Below are positions 47,531-57,056 of a stretch of DNA of 64,000 bases, piece by piece. The notes beneath the pieces are model-generated. The model saw only the letters and a program-made list of their open reading frames with translations, was not told the origin of the DNA and did not search any database. This DNA comes from Bacteroidota bacterium (GTDB taxonomy: Bacteria; Bacteroidota; Bacteroidia; Chitinophagales; Chitinophagaceae): assembly GCA_024640255.1 (NCBI GenBank), contig JAHEFI010000003.1:1-64000 (forward strand), read 5' to 3'. A program made the position numbers and the translations under genes. The stretch's first letter is position 1. Every line of letters starts with the position of its first letter.

Positions 47531-48941
47531 TCACATCTCTTATAAAGATACAGCTGCAAGAGTGGTGCTGGAGGAAGGCATTTACTACAGGTATATATTT
47601 AATGAGTATCAAGTTGAATATGATCATTTGATACATTCAGGCTTATACAAGGCATTAACCGAGAAAGGTTTAATGATCACGCATCAAGAAATAGAGCAAA
47701 GTCAATCTAATTTTTACAAAAAACTCCATCCTAAGCAAATTCCTTTTCAGAGTTATCCTTTTGAATGGTCATATGGACAGTGGAGAAAAGTAATTTATGC
47801 GTATTTACAAATCAATCAAATTGCTTTGGCGCATGGCATGATCTTAAAAGACGCTACTCCTTATAATTTTTATTTTGAAGGAGGCAGAGCGGTATTATTA
47901 GATACCAGCTCTTTTGATTTTTTCAAAGAAGGAGATCCATGGATAGCTTACAGACAATTTTGCAGTGAAATGCTCAGTCCATTTGCTTTAATGCACTATA
48001 ATGGACAGAGATGGGCTAGAATTACACAATCTCATTTAAGAGGCATGCCACTCAATTTTGTGAGCAAGCAATTGCCCTTAAAGTCTTGGTTAAATATGAC
48101 CTGTTTATTGCATATACATATGCATGGGAAATATGCAACTAATGATAGTGAAAATAGTTCTTTAAGAAATTCAAACAATAAAGGATCTGAAAAAACTGAA
48201 AAATTAGTAGATAAACAAAAAGGATTTAGCAAAGAGAAAATTGTCTCTTTAATGAAGATGCTACAATCGACCATAGTAGATTGGAAGAAACCATTTACTT
48301 TTGAGAAACATTGGATTGATTATTACAAAAAAGATATTGCTTCAGATAAATACCTAGAACACAAAGAAGCTGACATTAAAGACTGGATATCTCAATTAAC
48401 ACAACAAAACAAACTTTTCTCTATTTTAGATTTGGGGGCCAATACCGGTAAGTTTAGTTTGATAGCAAGTGATTATGCAGAAAAAGTAATTGCCTTGGAA
48501 TATGACGATATCTGTGTGGATGCCATAGATAAAGCAATAGTTAGTGAAAAGAGAAATAATATCTATTGTCTTAGAATAGACTTAGCAGAAACCACCCCAA
48601 ATATGGGTGTCTTAGAAAAAGAGTTCAGCAGTATCTATACTAGGGCTAGATCTACCATGGTAATGGGACTTGCTTTAATACATCATTTGTTTATAAGCAA
48701 TCAATTGAACTTTGATCAGATTGCTTCTATGTTTAATGAATTTTCAGAGAAGCAAGTGATTATAGAATATATCCCAATTACAGACGAGAAAGTACAGTTC
48801 TTAATAAAAGATAAACAAAGGGATTACGCAGATTATACAGAAGAAGGCTTCACAAAAGCATTAGAGCAATACTTTCAGACCAAGGAAAGAATTCAATTAA
48901 AAGGATCTGAAAGAATACTATACCTGTTAGAGAAAAAATAA
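47523..48941 (+). CDS. SAM-dependent methyltransferase of the NoeA-like type
   Basis: A 472-residue two-part protein. The N-terminal half (about 1-240) has a kinase-like look (LIHSGLYKALTEKGLMI, LALAHGMILKDATPYNFYFEGGRAVLLDTSSF), recalling proteins described as nodulation protein NoeA-related. The C-terminal half has a class I methyltransferase motif LFSILDLGANTGKFSLIA (about 299-316), followed by VIALEYDDICVDAI. The HGxxLKDxxPxN and LLDTSSFD pieces resemble a kinase loop. The substrate is probably a surface glycan. The next gene starts at the base after its stop. Confidence 0.75.
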   Translation: MPNHISYKDTAARVVLEEGIYYRYIFNEYQVEYDHLIHSGLYKALTEKGLMITHQEIEQSQSNFYKKLHPKQIPFQSYPFEWSYGQWRKVIYAYLQINQIALAHGMILKDATPYNFYFEGGRAVLLDTSSFDFFKEGDPWIAYRQFCSEMLSPFALMHYNGQRWARITQSHLRGMPLNFVSKQLPLKSWLNMTCLLHIHMHGKYATNDSENSSLRNSNNKGSEKTEKLVDKQKGFSKEKIVSLMKMLQSTIVDWKKPFTFEKHWIDYYKKDIASDKYLEHKEADIKDWISQLTQQNKLFSILDLGANTGKFSLIASDYAEKVIALEYDDICVDAIDKAIVSEKRNNIYCLRIDLAETTPNMGVLEKEFSSIYTRARSTMVMGLALIHHLFISNQLNFDQIASMFNEFSEKQVIIEYIPITDEKVQFLIKDKQRDYADYTEEGFTKALEQYFQTKERIQLKGSERILYLLEKK

Positions 48942-50324
48942 ATGAATTTTAAAGAATTTTTTAAAGAGCGAGTTCTTAGTATAGAAAATGCATCGTTTCT
49001 ATTAATAGCACTCCCCTATTTAGGAGCTAACTTAATTAGCCTATCCAACTCTCCTTTTTTTAGTTATGCTAATTTAGCTTTATTACTTTTGGCATTATTA
49101 GCAATAGAACTTATCAGTAAATGGAGTATTCATACATTCAATACATACGAAAAGCTACTTTCCATTCTTTTAGTAACCATTAGTATTGAATTCTTCTACG
49201 GCTTTGCATTAAATATTCCACTTCATACTATTACTCAAAAATTATTCTCTGTAGATTTAAGAGAAAAGATTTTATTAGTAATAGCACTAGTATTTACTGT
49301 TGGGTTGCAATTGATATTCACCAGAAAGAAGCTCTCTTACAAAGCATTCAATATATTTTTATTGATTTTATCAGTTGTAGCGCTAGGCTCTAGCTTAACT
49401 AAAGAACCCAGCAAAGCAGTTGCGCTAGAATCTATTCAAAGTAATTATCAGCCAATTACTCACCCATCGCAAGAAACTAAGCCAGTTATTTTAATAGTTT
49501 TAGATGAATACAATTCACCAGATAATCTATTTGAATTAACAAAAGATAGGAGTATTTACAGCTTCAATAATTGGTTAAAAGAAAAAGGCTGGCAAACCAA
49601 GACTACAAATTATAGCTATGAGCTATCTACTATTCATAGTATGAGTTCTCTATTTAATTTTAATCTATCCCAACAAAAAACCTATTCGGCTCAATCTGAA
49701 GAGAAGATAGTAGTCAGTAAATTATACCATGCAGCATTAGCAGATAGCTTATCTAAAAAAGGGGTGTCCGTTTATAATTATGGAATCTTTGATTTAGGGA
49801 ATACCAAACCAAAATCTAGACTGTACTTATACCCAAGAAATTTTATAGAAGCATTCTTGTTACATAGTACCTATTTAGCAGAGAAAACCAAAACAGGAAG
49901 TTTTCAAGCCAAGTACCTTAAAAATCCACCCTCTTATATCAATGATCATAATATTGATATATTAAATCATCTGCCAAGCAAATTAAAAGAAGAGAAATTA
50001 CACAATAAGTCTTTTGTATATACGCATTTGTATATGCCACATAATCCATTCAGTTTAGCTCCTGAGTTTAGTAATCCAGAAACAGATAATTTAAAACGAT
50101 ATATAGCTTATTGGAAATTTACCAATCAAAAGCTACAAGCCTTATTATCGGAATTAAATAAGGTAAATAGATACAGAATAATCTTAACAGGTGATCATGG
50201 GTTAAGACAATCCATCACGAACCCACACCATAGCTTTAGCGCTTATTATGGTTTTGAAGGTTATGACTTAAATAAAATTAGATCTGTACAAGATATTGGA
50301 AGCTTGATTAATTCAACTTACTAA
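48942..50324 (+). CDS. Sulfatase/alkaline-phosphatase-superfamily membrane enzyme
   Basis: A 460-residue protein with five N-terminal helices (to about residue 155), then an extracytoplasmic catalytic domain of the LTA-synthase/phosphoglycerol-transferase type. Metal and nucleophile motifs are KPVILIVLDEYNSPDN, which supplies the first metal Asp, and RIILTGDHGLRQS, with Asp-His near the end. The usual phospho-Thr/Ser region may be STIHSMSSLFNF. It probably transfers or removes a phospho-group on a surface glycan or lipid. It abuts the methyltransferase gene and shares its operon. Confidence 0.78.
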   Translation: MNFKEFFKERVLSIENASFLLIALPYLGANLISLSNSPFFSYANLALLLLALLAIELISKWSIHTFNTYEKLLSILLVTISIEFFYGFALNIPLHTITQKLFSVDLREKILLVIALVFTVGLQLIFTRKKLSYKAFNIFLLILSVVALGSSLTKEPSKAVALESIQSNYQPITHPSQETKPVILIVLDEYNSPDNLFELTKDRSIYSFNNWLKEKGWQTKTTNYSYELSTIHSMSSLFNFNLSQQKTYSAQSEEKIVVSKLYHAALADSLSKKGVSVYNYGIFDLGNTKPKSRLYLYPRNFIEAFLLHSTYLAEKTKTGSFQAKYLKNPPSYINDHNIDILNHLPSKLKEEKLHNKSFVYTHLYMPHNPFSLAPEFSNPETDNLKRYIAYWKFTNQKLQALLSELNKVNRYRIILTGDHGLRQSITNPHHSFSAYYGFEGYDLNKIRSVQDIGSLINSTY

Positions 50325-50351
50325 AAGAGTCACTTTTTAGAAGACTCTTTT
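50323..50351. terminator. Intrinsic terminator after the sulfatase-like gene
   Basis: Perfect arms AAAAGAGTC (50323-50331) and GACTCTTTT (50343-50351). It begins inside the stop codon and ends in a T run. Confidence 0.75.
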
Positions 50352-50363
50352 GTGAAAAGAAAA

Positions 50364-50380
50364 GGCCCGCTGCGCGGGCC
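50364..50380. repeat. GC-rich hairpin between convergent genes
   Basis: Perfect 7-bp arms GGCCCGC (50364-50370) and GCGGGCC (50374-50380) with a TGC loop. The core CCGCTGCGCG also occurs in the loop of the hairpin at 43224-43249. Confidence 0.5.
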
Positions 50381-50403
50381 CTATTAATATGTTTACTATA
50401 AAT

Positions 50404-50423
50404 GAGTCCACTTATTGAGACTC
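50404..50423. terminator. Hairpin ending the polysaccharide operon
   Basis: GAGTC (50404-50408) and GACTC (50419-50423) with AT-rich flanks, 10 nt after the capD-like gene stop on the minus strand. It has the same core as the other terminators. Confidence 0.5.
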
Positions 50424-50432
50424 TTTAATGAA

Positions 50433-52355
50433 TTACTTTGCTATTGAAATCACACTTGCATCTAACTTCTCGTAAATACTATTATTACTAATATACTCAG
50501 GTACTAATTCTTTCATCTTACTTACTAATTGCATCTCGTCGTTAGAAGTATTTAAGATATTTTCTAATTCGATGGTTGATTGATATACTAAATCAAAAGA
50601 CACATCACGCACTTTAGCAATCAATATCTTGTCGTGATAGGTTTGAGTTGTGTTTTCTTCGTCGTTTAATAACTCTTCGTATAATTTCTCACCTGGGCGC
50701 AAACCACTATAGGTAATATTAATATCGATATTTGGAATCAAGCCATATAAACGAATCATCTTTTTGGCTAAGTCTGCAATGGCTACTGGCTGTCCCATAT
50801 CAAATACAAATATCTCACCACCATTACCCATACTTCCTGCTTCTAATACTAATTGGCAAGCTTCTGGAATGGTCATAAAGTATCTAGTGATATTAGGATG
50901 GGTTACAGTAACTGGACCACCTTTTTCAATTTGCTCTTTAAAACGAATAATAACCGAACCGTTTGAGCCCAATACATTACCAAAACGAGTGGTAATGAAC
51001 TTCGTTCCAATACCTTCTTGATTAGATAGGGCTTGAACATACATTTCTGCCATACGCTTACTAGCACCCATTACATTGGTAGGGTTTACCGCCTTATCGG
51101 TAGAGATCATTACAAAACGCTCTACATTGTATTTAACAGAAAGATCAGCAATTAATTTAACCCCCACCACATTATTACGAACTGCTTCTGTTGGACATAG
51201 TTCCATCATTGGCACATGTTTATATGCAGCAGCATGGTAAACATATTGAGGCTTGAACTCCTCAAATAAGCTCTCCATTCTAGACTTATTAGTGATGTCT
51301 GCTAAATAGCTCACACAATTCGCTCTAGTCCCATTTTCAAGTAGCTCTAGTTCTAAAGTATGTAATGGAGTCTCGGCCTGATCACACAAAATAATTAACT
51401 CAGGTGCATACGGAATTAATTGTCTTACAATTTCTGAACCAATAGAACCAGCAGCACCAGTTACCAAAATACGCTTACCCTTAATCTGAGATTTAATTTG
51501 ATTATTATTAATCTGAATAGGATCACGCTCTAGTAAATCTTCAATCTTAATTGATTGTAATTGTCTACTCGTAAACTTACCTTCAGCCCATTTAGAATAA
51601 GGAGGAACGCTTAAAGCTTTAATATCATGATCCAAACAAAAATCTACAATTTCATTTTTACGCTTGGTAGGTAAAGAATAGCTGGCAATAATTAATTCAT
51701 CAATAGGTTGTACATTGGCTAGTTCTTTAAATGCAGCAAAAGTCATAATTGGTGCTCCATTTAAATTTTTACTACCTTTCTTTTTATCATCATCAATAAA
51801 CGCTACAATCTGAATATTGGATTGTCCATCATTTTCTAAAACTCTTTGTGTTGCTACACCTGTATCTCCTGCGCCAAAAATAACTACCGATTTTTTCTTC
51901 ATCTTATAGTTCTTCGCATAGGCAAATAAATATTTTACCAATACGCGATAACTAATTAAAAATAAGAAAGTAAAAACAGTATATAAAGTAATCACTAACG
52001 TAGTAAGTGATAAGATCGTACTATATCCAAGTGCAACTGTATTAATTACTAAAATAATGAAAGAGGAAATTGCTACTGCTGCTGCAATTCTTACAGCATC
52101 TTGTACCCCTGTATATCTAACAATACCTGTGTAAGATTTGGTTGTAGTGAATACAAGACTATTGATTAGTAGTATTAAGAAAATGGAATTCACCACATGA
52201 TCCCAATTAATAGCTCTTAATGCCACATTTTGTTGAATAAGGATAGCAATAAATAAGGCAGTGACTGTTGCTCCCAAGTCCAACAATAGAATCACGAATT
52301 TTGGTACAATACTGAAATTCTTAATCTTAAACATATTTGTTTTCAATTCATTCAA
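50433..52355 (-). CDS. NDP-sugar 4,6-dehydratase (CapD/WbpM/PglF type)
   Basis: A 640-residue enzyme with four or five N-terminal helices, a first Rossmann-like domain (VVIFGAGDTGVATQ) and the catalytic SDR domain: RILVTGAAGSIGSEIVRQL, then FVMISTDKAVNPTNVMGASKR. The usual Tyr of YxxxK is Met (M-x-x-x-K), as known for this inverting and long-chain class. It converts UDP-GlcNAc to a 4-keto-6-deoxy sugar, the first step to bacillosamine- or fucosamine-type sugars. The matching PglE-, PglD- and PglC-like genes lie at 58-63 kb. The start may be the later Met at codon 8. Confidence 0.9.
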   Translation of the reverse strand: MNELKTNMFKIKNFSIVPKFVILLLDLGATVTALFIAILIQQNVALRAINWDHVVNSIFLILLINSLVFTTTKSYTGIVRYTGVQDAVRIAAAVAISSFIILVINTVALGYSTILSLTTLVITLYTVFTFLFLISYRVLVKYLFAYAKNYKMKKKSVVIFGAGDTGVATQRVLENDGQSNIQIVAFIDDDKKKGSKNLNGAPIMTFAAFKELANVQPIDELIIASYSLPTKRKNEIVDFCLDHDIKALSVPPYSKWAEGKFTSRQLQSIKIEDLLERDPIQINNNQIKSQIKGKRILVTGAAGSIGSEIVRQLIPYAPELIILCDQAETPLHTLELELLENGTRANCVSYLADITNKSRMESLFEEFKPQYVYHAAAYKHVPMMELCPTEAVRNNVVGVKLIADLSVKYNVERFVMISTDKAVNPTNVMGASKRMAEMYVQALSNQEGIGTKFITTRFGNVLGSNGSVIIRFKEQIEKGGPVTVTHPNITRYFMTIPEACQLVLEAGSMGNGGEIFVFDMGQPVAIADLAKKMIRLYGLIPNIDINITYSGLRPGEKLYEELLNDEENTTQTYHDKILIAKVRDVSFDLVYQSTIELENILNTSNDEMQLVSKMKELVPEYISNNSIYEKLDASVISIAK

Positions 52356-52385
52356 GTTGGGGGGAGTTGAATTGGTTAAATAAAT

Positions 52386-52415
52386 TTTTAGTCTTAATAC
52401 GATATAAGACTAAAA
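52386..52415. promoter_or_regulatory. Long hairpin upstream of the capD-like gene
   Basis: Perfect 11-bp arms TTTTAGTCTTA (52386-52396) and TAAGACTAAAA (52405-52415) with an 8-nt loop, in the 157-bp gap between the GT2 and capD-like genes. On the minus strand it is followed by AAAATTTATTT, so it may be a partial terminator or attenuator. Confidence 0.5.
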
Positions 52416-52512
52416 CACTTCAACAAAGTTATAGAATTAGTTTGATTGGAAAATACGGTTTAAATCAAAGTCAGGAATTCATTTCACCTAACTAATTGAA
52501 AATCAATAACAA

Positions 52513-53232
52513 TTAATTAAAGAGTCTTTTAAATCCATATTTTAATGAAACAGAAACAACTCCTAAACCATATTGAATACTTCTGGTAAGGTTAATAGAA
52601 GACGCTTCTTCAAAGTACTTAGTAGGGCAGGTAATTTCTCCAATTTCATATCCCTTTTCGAAAATTTGTGCAATTACTTGATTATCAAAAATAAAGTCAT
52701 CTGAATTAGCATTGTAATCAATCGCTTTTAATACATCTATAGAATAAGCTCTATATCCAGTATGGTATTCGCTTAATTTTTGACCCAATAGTATATTTTG
52801 AAAGCTAGTTAAGAAACGATTGGCTATATATTTATATAATGGCATTCCACCTTTTAAAGCACCACCACCCAAAATTCTAGATCCAAATACTACAGGATAT
52901 AAACCTTCTGAGATAATAGACACCATTGCTGTGATCAATTTAGGCGTATACTGATAATCTGGGTGTAACATGATAACAATATCTGCATTGGTTGAAATGG
53001 CTTTATCATACAAGGATTTCTGATTACCGCCATATCCTTTATTTACTTGATGACTTATAATATGATTAATATTCAATTGTCTAGCTACTTCAATAGTATT
53101 GTCTTTTGAATTATCATCACATAGAATAATCTCATCCACAATATTCATTGGAACTTCAGCAATCGTTTTAGACAAGGTTTTAGCGGCATTATATGCTGGC
53201 AAAACAACTGTGACTCTTTTATTATTAATCAT
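52513..53232 (-). CDS. Family 2 glycosyltransferase (dolichol-phosphate-mannose-synthase-like)
   Basis: A 239-residue GT-A enzyme: VVLPAYNAAKTLSKTIAEV at the start, ILCDDNSKDNTIE (nucleotide binding), IVMLHPDYQYTP (DxD-like position), and SEYHTGYRAYSIDVL. This is the pattern of polyprenyl-phosphate glycosyltransferases that load a single sugar on undecaprenyl phosphate. It has no membrane helices. The next gene encodes a multi-helix membrane protein of the GT-C type that would use such a lipid-linked sugar. Confidence 0.87.
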   Translation of the reverse strand: MINNKRVTVVLPAYNAAKTLSKTIAEVPMNIVDEIILCDDNSKDNTIEVARQLNINHIISHQVNKGYGGNQKSLYDKAISTNADIVIMLHPDYQYTPKLITAMVSIISEGLYPVVFGSRILGGGALKGGMPLYKYIANRFLTSFQNILLGQKLSEYHTGYRAYSIDVLKAIDYNANSDDFIFDNQVIAQIFEKGYEIGEITCPTKYFEEASSINLTRSIQYGLGVVSVSLKYGFKRLFN

Positions 53233-53251
53233 GAATACAAAATTATAATTA

Positions 53252-55174
53252 TTATGGGAGAAATTTAGCCTGCCAGTATTTATTTTGATCTTGGATGATT
53301 ATATTATAATAATCATTGGGTTTAATATTCTTTGAATAAGACTTATATGGCAAACTATCAGAATTACCTATATAGAAAGAATCATATTTTTGTTTAGCAT
53401 ATACCCAAATCAAATACTCATAAGAGTCAAACTCTATTTTTAGATTGATTCTATTATAAGATTTTGGAATACTTCTAAATAAACTATCTATATTTTTTTG
53501 AACCACCTGATTTTGAGTAAAATAATTATCAAGTCTAGATTTTTCAAATATGTTTTTAATTTTAGTTTCTGCTTTTGGAGAATGCACTAAAATTCTTTTT
53601 AAATAAAAAGGATCGATGATTATGGGTTTTGCCCTATTAAAATAAACCGGCAGTAAAGCAATTAAGAAAAGAAAAGCGATAAAAAATTTAATAACTAATT
53701 GACTTCTTACTTGTGTTACAAGTATAAAAGTGCTTATGATAATTAACAATAAAATTATTGGCAATAATAATCGAATATCAAAAGGTGTATATCTAAAAAA
53801 TAATGAGTATAGAGATAATGCTATAAAAGAATAAAATATTAATAGTGTAAGCTGTATTTTATTTTTCATTTTATAAATAAAAACAAATGGGATTGCTATC
53901 CATATAGCATGAATTAAACTACCTGCAGTATCCTCCGTTAAGTGATTGTTTACCATAAATGGTTCTCCTGCCCAATTATTTCCAGGGGCATCTTCAGAAA
54001 TGCCAATCAAAGAATGAATTGAATGATTAATAGAAAATAGTATTTTATTATAAAAATCAACTGGTAGAGATATAAAATCAAATATATGCTTCAAATCATT
54101 TGATAACATATTTTTTATATTCAATGTACTATTAACTATAGTAGCATTTTCTGCAAAAACCTCCTTCCCAGTAATGCTGCCGAAGAAATAAATATTTCTT
54201 GCAAATAATGGGAGTAAAATGACTGAAAAAATTATTATTCCAATTAGTATTGTAAAGTAAAATTTGTTTACTTTTTTCTTACTTATAATAAAATAAACCA
54301 AATACAGACAGATTGGGAAAGCAAAAATAGCAATGTGATACTTAGTTAAAATGCCTAATGCCAAAGAGATAATAAGATAAATTATATTGAATTTAAATTT
54401 ATCAAGTTCTTTATATGTCAATAATGCAAAATAGATAAATGATAAAAAGAAGATACTAGCTAATAAATCTGTTTGAGTTGTTGTTGATTGAAAAATCATC
54501 ATGGGCAAACTCATTAATGCAAAAACCAATAAAAGCTGACCTTCATAATTGATATTAAATTCTTTAAAAATTAAAGTGCCAATTATAAGAATTAATAGAA
54601 AAGAAGCAAATTGAACTATATTGAAAAAAGAATCTGTTTCTGATAATAATTGAATATTTACCAACATGTACTCCGACAATGGAGAGGTTAGTACTTGTCT
54701 AACGATATTGGTATTGTATGGATAAATATTCCCGTTTTGAATCCAATGCTCTACCCTAGGTAGATGGTAAGCCATACTATCCCAGTTATTTGGGGGGATA
54801 AATATGGAAAGTAAGCACAAGGGAAGAATAATTAAAACAAATACCCCAAATAAAAGTCTCTTGGCTCCTAAAGTAATTCCCCATTTATAGGTGATAATTT
54901 GTAAAAGCAAAAGTTTAAAAGGTCTTGTTCTATTGATAACATAGATAGTTAATAAAACCAAAACCCAAGAAAGAATTACATTATCCTTATTCAACCCATT
55001 GAATAAGGATAAAATTTCCACCAATACATAAGATATGAGTGCGATTCCAATAAAAGATTGTAATAAGGCCAACCTAATATTATAGATTATTCCCTTTTTG
55101 CCTGATTTTGAATTTGCATCAAAAAAACAGATCGTTAGAATGAGAAAAGTGATTATTTCTATTAAAATGAACAT
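53252..55174 (-). CDS. GT-C type membrane glycosyltransferase candidate
   Basis: A 640-residue protein with at least ten helices and a polar C-terminal domain (about 520-640). The first large loop carries NNWDSMAYHLPRVEHWIQNG, in which the Asp and His are placed as in GT39/GT83 protein or lipid glycosyltransferases that use polyprenyl-phosphate sugars. The pairing with a DPM-synthase-like gene 19 nt downstream supports this. The exact family is not recognised. Codon use is very AT-rich, as in the rest of the 52-64 kb region. Confidence 0.65.
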   Translation of the reverse strand: MFILIEIITFLILTICFFDANSKSGKKGIIYNIRLALLQSFIGIALISYVLVEILSLFNGLNKDNVILSWVLVLLTIYVINRTRPFKLLLLQIITYKWGITLGAKRLLFGVFVLIILPLCLLSIFIPPNNWDSMAYHLPRVEHWIQNGNIYPYNTNIVRQVLTSPLSEYMLVNIQLLSETDSFFNIVQFASFLLILIIGTLIFKEFNINYEGQLLLVFALMSLPMMIFQSTTTQTDLLASIFFLSFIYFALLTYKELDKFKFNIIYLIISLALGILTKYHIAIFAFPICLYLVYFIISKKKVNKFYFTILIGIIIFSVILLPLFARNIYFFGSITGKEVFAENATIVNSTLNIKNMLSNDLKHIFDFISLPVDFYNKILFSINHSIHSLIGISEDAPGNNWAGEPFMVNNHLTEDTAGSLIHAIWIAIPFVFIYKMKNKIQLTLLIFYSFIALSLYSLFFRYTPFDIRLLLPIILLLIIISTFILVTQVRSQLVIKFFIAFLFLIALLPVYFNRAKPIIIDPFYLKRILVHSPKAETKIKNIFEKSRLDNYFTQNQVVQKNIDSLFRSIPKSYNRINLKIEFDSYEYLIWVYAKQKYDSFYIGNSDSLPYKSYSKNIKPNDYYNIIIQDQNKYWQAKFLP

Positions 55175-55271
55175 TGATCTTAATTGAATTGCAAACTAAG
55201 AAAATATAAGGAAATTTTATAATTTAATTATGTATTTATGAGGTTTTTATTACCTTTAAAAAAAATATATA

Positions 55272-56030
55272 GTGAAAGAATACGGAGATTATAAGTTTAC
55301 ATCGGTATCCATGAATAAGGATCAAGATTTAATTAAAAGCTTGACCAATTTAGCTGAGCAAAACAATATAGATTACATTATAGAAACTGGCACCCACAGA
55401 GGACTTGGTTCAACTACTATGTTGGGTAATGCTTTTAGGAATTCTACTTCTTTAAAGAGTCTTTATACAATAGAAATAGACTATTCTAACTTTTCAACAG
55501 CTAAAAAGAATTTGAGTCATTTTAATTTTGTGAACTGTTTGTATGGTTGTTCATTAGATCTTAATGACGCTATTGAATATGTGAAAAAAGACGAAGCTAT
55601 TTTACATCACGAAAATTATCCAGATGTATTTATAGATAATGCCAAAGATCCTATCAATTTTTATGTAAATGAATTAGAGGGAAGACTAAATGAGGGAAGT
55701 AATAATATTATCAAACAGTTTTTGAAAAAGCTTTTAAGACCAAGTAGAGATGCCAATACAGAACCAAAATACAATCTACTTCCTGATTTAATTAAAGAAT
55801 TAAATAGTCACAACTTATTAATTGTATTAGATTCCGCTGGCGGAGTAGGTCATATGGAATTTCAATTAACCGATGAGTTAATGAAAAACAAGAACTATTA
55901 TTTATTGTTGGACGACACTCATCATTTAAAACATTTTAGAGGATTGGATATAATTAAAAACAGAGGAAATTTCACTATTATAAATTCAAGCGATAAAAAT
56001 GGATGGGTCTTGGCTCATCATAAAGCATAA
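55272..56030 (+). CDS. Unknown protein with a methyltransferase-like fold
   Basis: A 252-residue protein starting with GTG at 55272 (a later Met exists at codon 14). IDYIIETGTHRGLGSTTML (about 34-52) and SLYTIEIDYSNFSTAKKNL resemble motifs I and II of class I methyltransferases. NLLIVLDSAGGVGHME and YYLLLDDTHHLKHF follow and could bind a metal or substrate. It is the only plus-strand gene between 50 and 64 kb and has its own terminator and a near-consensus promoter TACCTTTA at 55251-55258. Function unknown; a sugar or lipid methyltransferase is a guess. Confidence 0.6.
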   Translation: MKEYGDYKFTSVSMNKDQDLIKSLTNLAEQNNIDYIIETGTHRGLGSTTMLGNAFRNSTSLKSLYTIEIDYSNFSTAKKNLSHFNFVNCLYGCSLDLNDAIEYVKKDEAILHHENYPDVFIDNAKDPINFYVNELEGRLNEGSNNIIKQFLKKLLRPSRDANTEPKYNLLPDLIKELNSHNLLIVLDSAGGVGHMEFQLTDELMKNKNYYLLLDDTHHLKHFRGLDIIKNRGNFTIINSSDKNGWVLAHHKA

Positions 56031-56062
56031 AAAAAGAGTCCCAAAAAATTGGGACTCTTTTT
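56031..56062. terminator. Strong bidirectional intrinsic terminator
   Basis: Perfect 12-bp arms AAAAAGAGTCCC (56031-56042) and GGGACTCTTTTT (56051-56062) with an 8-nt loop and T runs on both strands. It separates the plus-strand methyltransferase-like gene from the convergent epimerase gene. Confidence 0.85.
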
Positions 56063-56075
56063 TTATTAGAATATT

Positions 56076-57038
56076 TTATTTTCCAAGACTTTTGAATATT
56101 TTAATATTGTAATATTTATCATCATCATAATTACCGTATTTGTCTTTGTTTTCAAATAATTGATTGATGATATCTTTGATGCCATATTGTGGGGTAAAAC
56201 CTAGAGCTAATCTTGCGTGTTGAATAGATACTTTGTAGTTTCTGAAATCTTGTACATCGTTAATATGTACTTTTACTTCTTTGCCTAAGTTCTTAGACAT
56301 TTCAGCACCTACAATATCTCCAATTTGTCCCAAGGTATAATTATCAGAAGCTACATTGAATACCCCTGAAATATTATCTGGTGCTTGAATTGATCTAATG
56401 AATGCTGTACAAGCATCTTGTATATGATAAATTGGTCTCCAAATAGAAGGGTTATTAACAGTAATCTCTCCTAATGTCATGGCATTCTTGAACATGGTAT
56501 TAACTACTAAGTCAAAACGCATTCTATCACTATAGCCACAAACTGTACCCTGCCTTAAAGCTATTACAGAGAAGTTGTCATCTGCTAAATGCATTACGCC
56601 ATTTTCTCCTTGTAGTTTTGAAATACCGTATGGATATGCACAGGTGGTAGGAGATTTCTCATCGTACAATTCATCTACTGTATATCCATAAACAGAACAA
56701 GAAGATGCATACACAAACCTTCTTACTCCCGCTCTTTTACTTTCGTAAGATAAATATGCAGGGCAAGCAGCATTTTGTACAAAGTTCTCTGAAGGTGAAA
56801 ATTCAGCCATTGGATCATTGGATACACCTCCTAAGAAAATTACCGTATCATAGCCCTTTAATTCATTATGAGTTACTTCAAATAAATCTTTTTTGATTAG
56901 CTCTACTCTAGGATCTAAATTATTTCCAAACCATAGGTCGTCAATTACAGTTACTTTATAATCTAATCTTAATAATCGCTTACAAAGTTCTGTTCCAATA
57001 TATCCTGCACCACCTGCTAATAATATTTTCTTCATCAT
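56076..57038 (-). CDS. NAD-dependent nucleotide-sugar epimerase/dehydratase
   Basis: A 320-residue extended SDR: KILLAGGAGYIGTELCKRLL at the start (NAD site), VFLGGVSNDP, the catalytic SSCSVYGYT and YPYGISKLQGE (Tyr and Lys of YxxxK). The C-terminus DVQDFRNYKVS fits family members acting on GDP- or dTDP-linked sugars. The exact sugar is unknown. With the RmlC- and RmlD-like genes upstream it likely finishes a deoxy-sugar. Confidence 0.82.
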   Translation of the reverse strand: MMKKILLAGGAGYIGTELCKRLLRLDYKVTVIDDLWFGNNLDPRVELIKKDLFEVTHNELKGYDTVIFLGGVSNDPMAEFSPSENFVQNAACPAYLSYESKRAGVRRFVYASSCSVYGYTVDELYDEKSPTTCAYPYGISKLQGENGVMHLADDNFSVIALRQGTVCGYSDRMRFDLVVNTMFKNAMTLGEITVNNPSIWRPIYHIQDACTAFIRSIQAPDNISGVFNVASDNYTLGQIGDIVGAEMSKNLGKEVKVHINDVQDFRNYKVSIQHARLALGFTPQYGIKDIINQLFENKDKYGNYDDDKYYNIKIFKSLGK

Positions 57039-57056
57039 CTTTGGTTTTCTCTTTTA

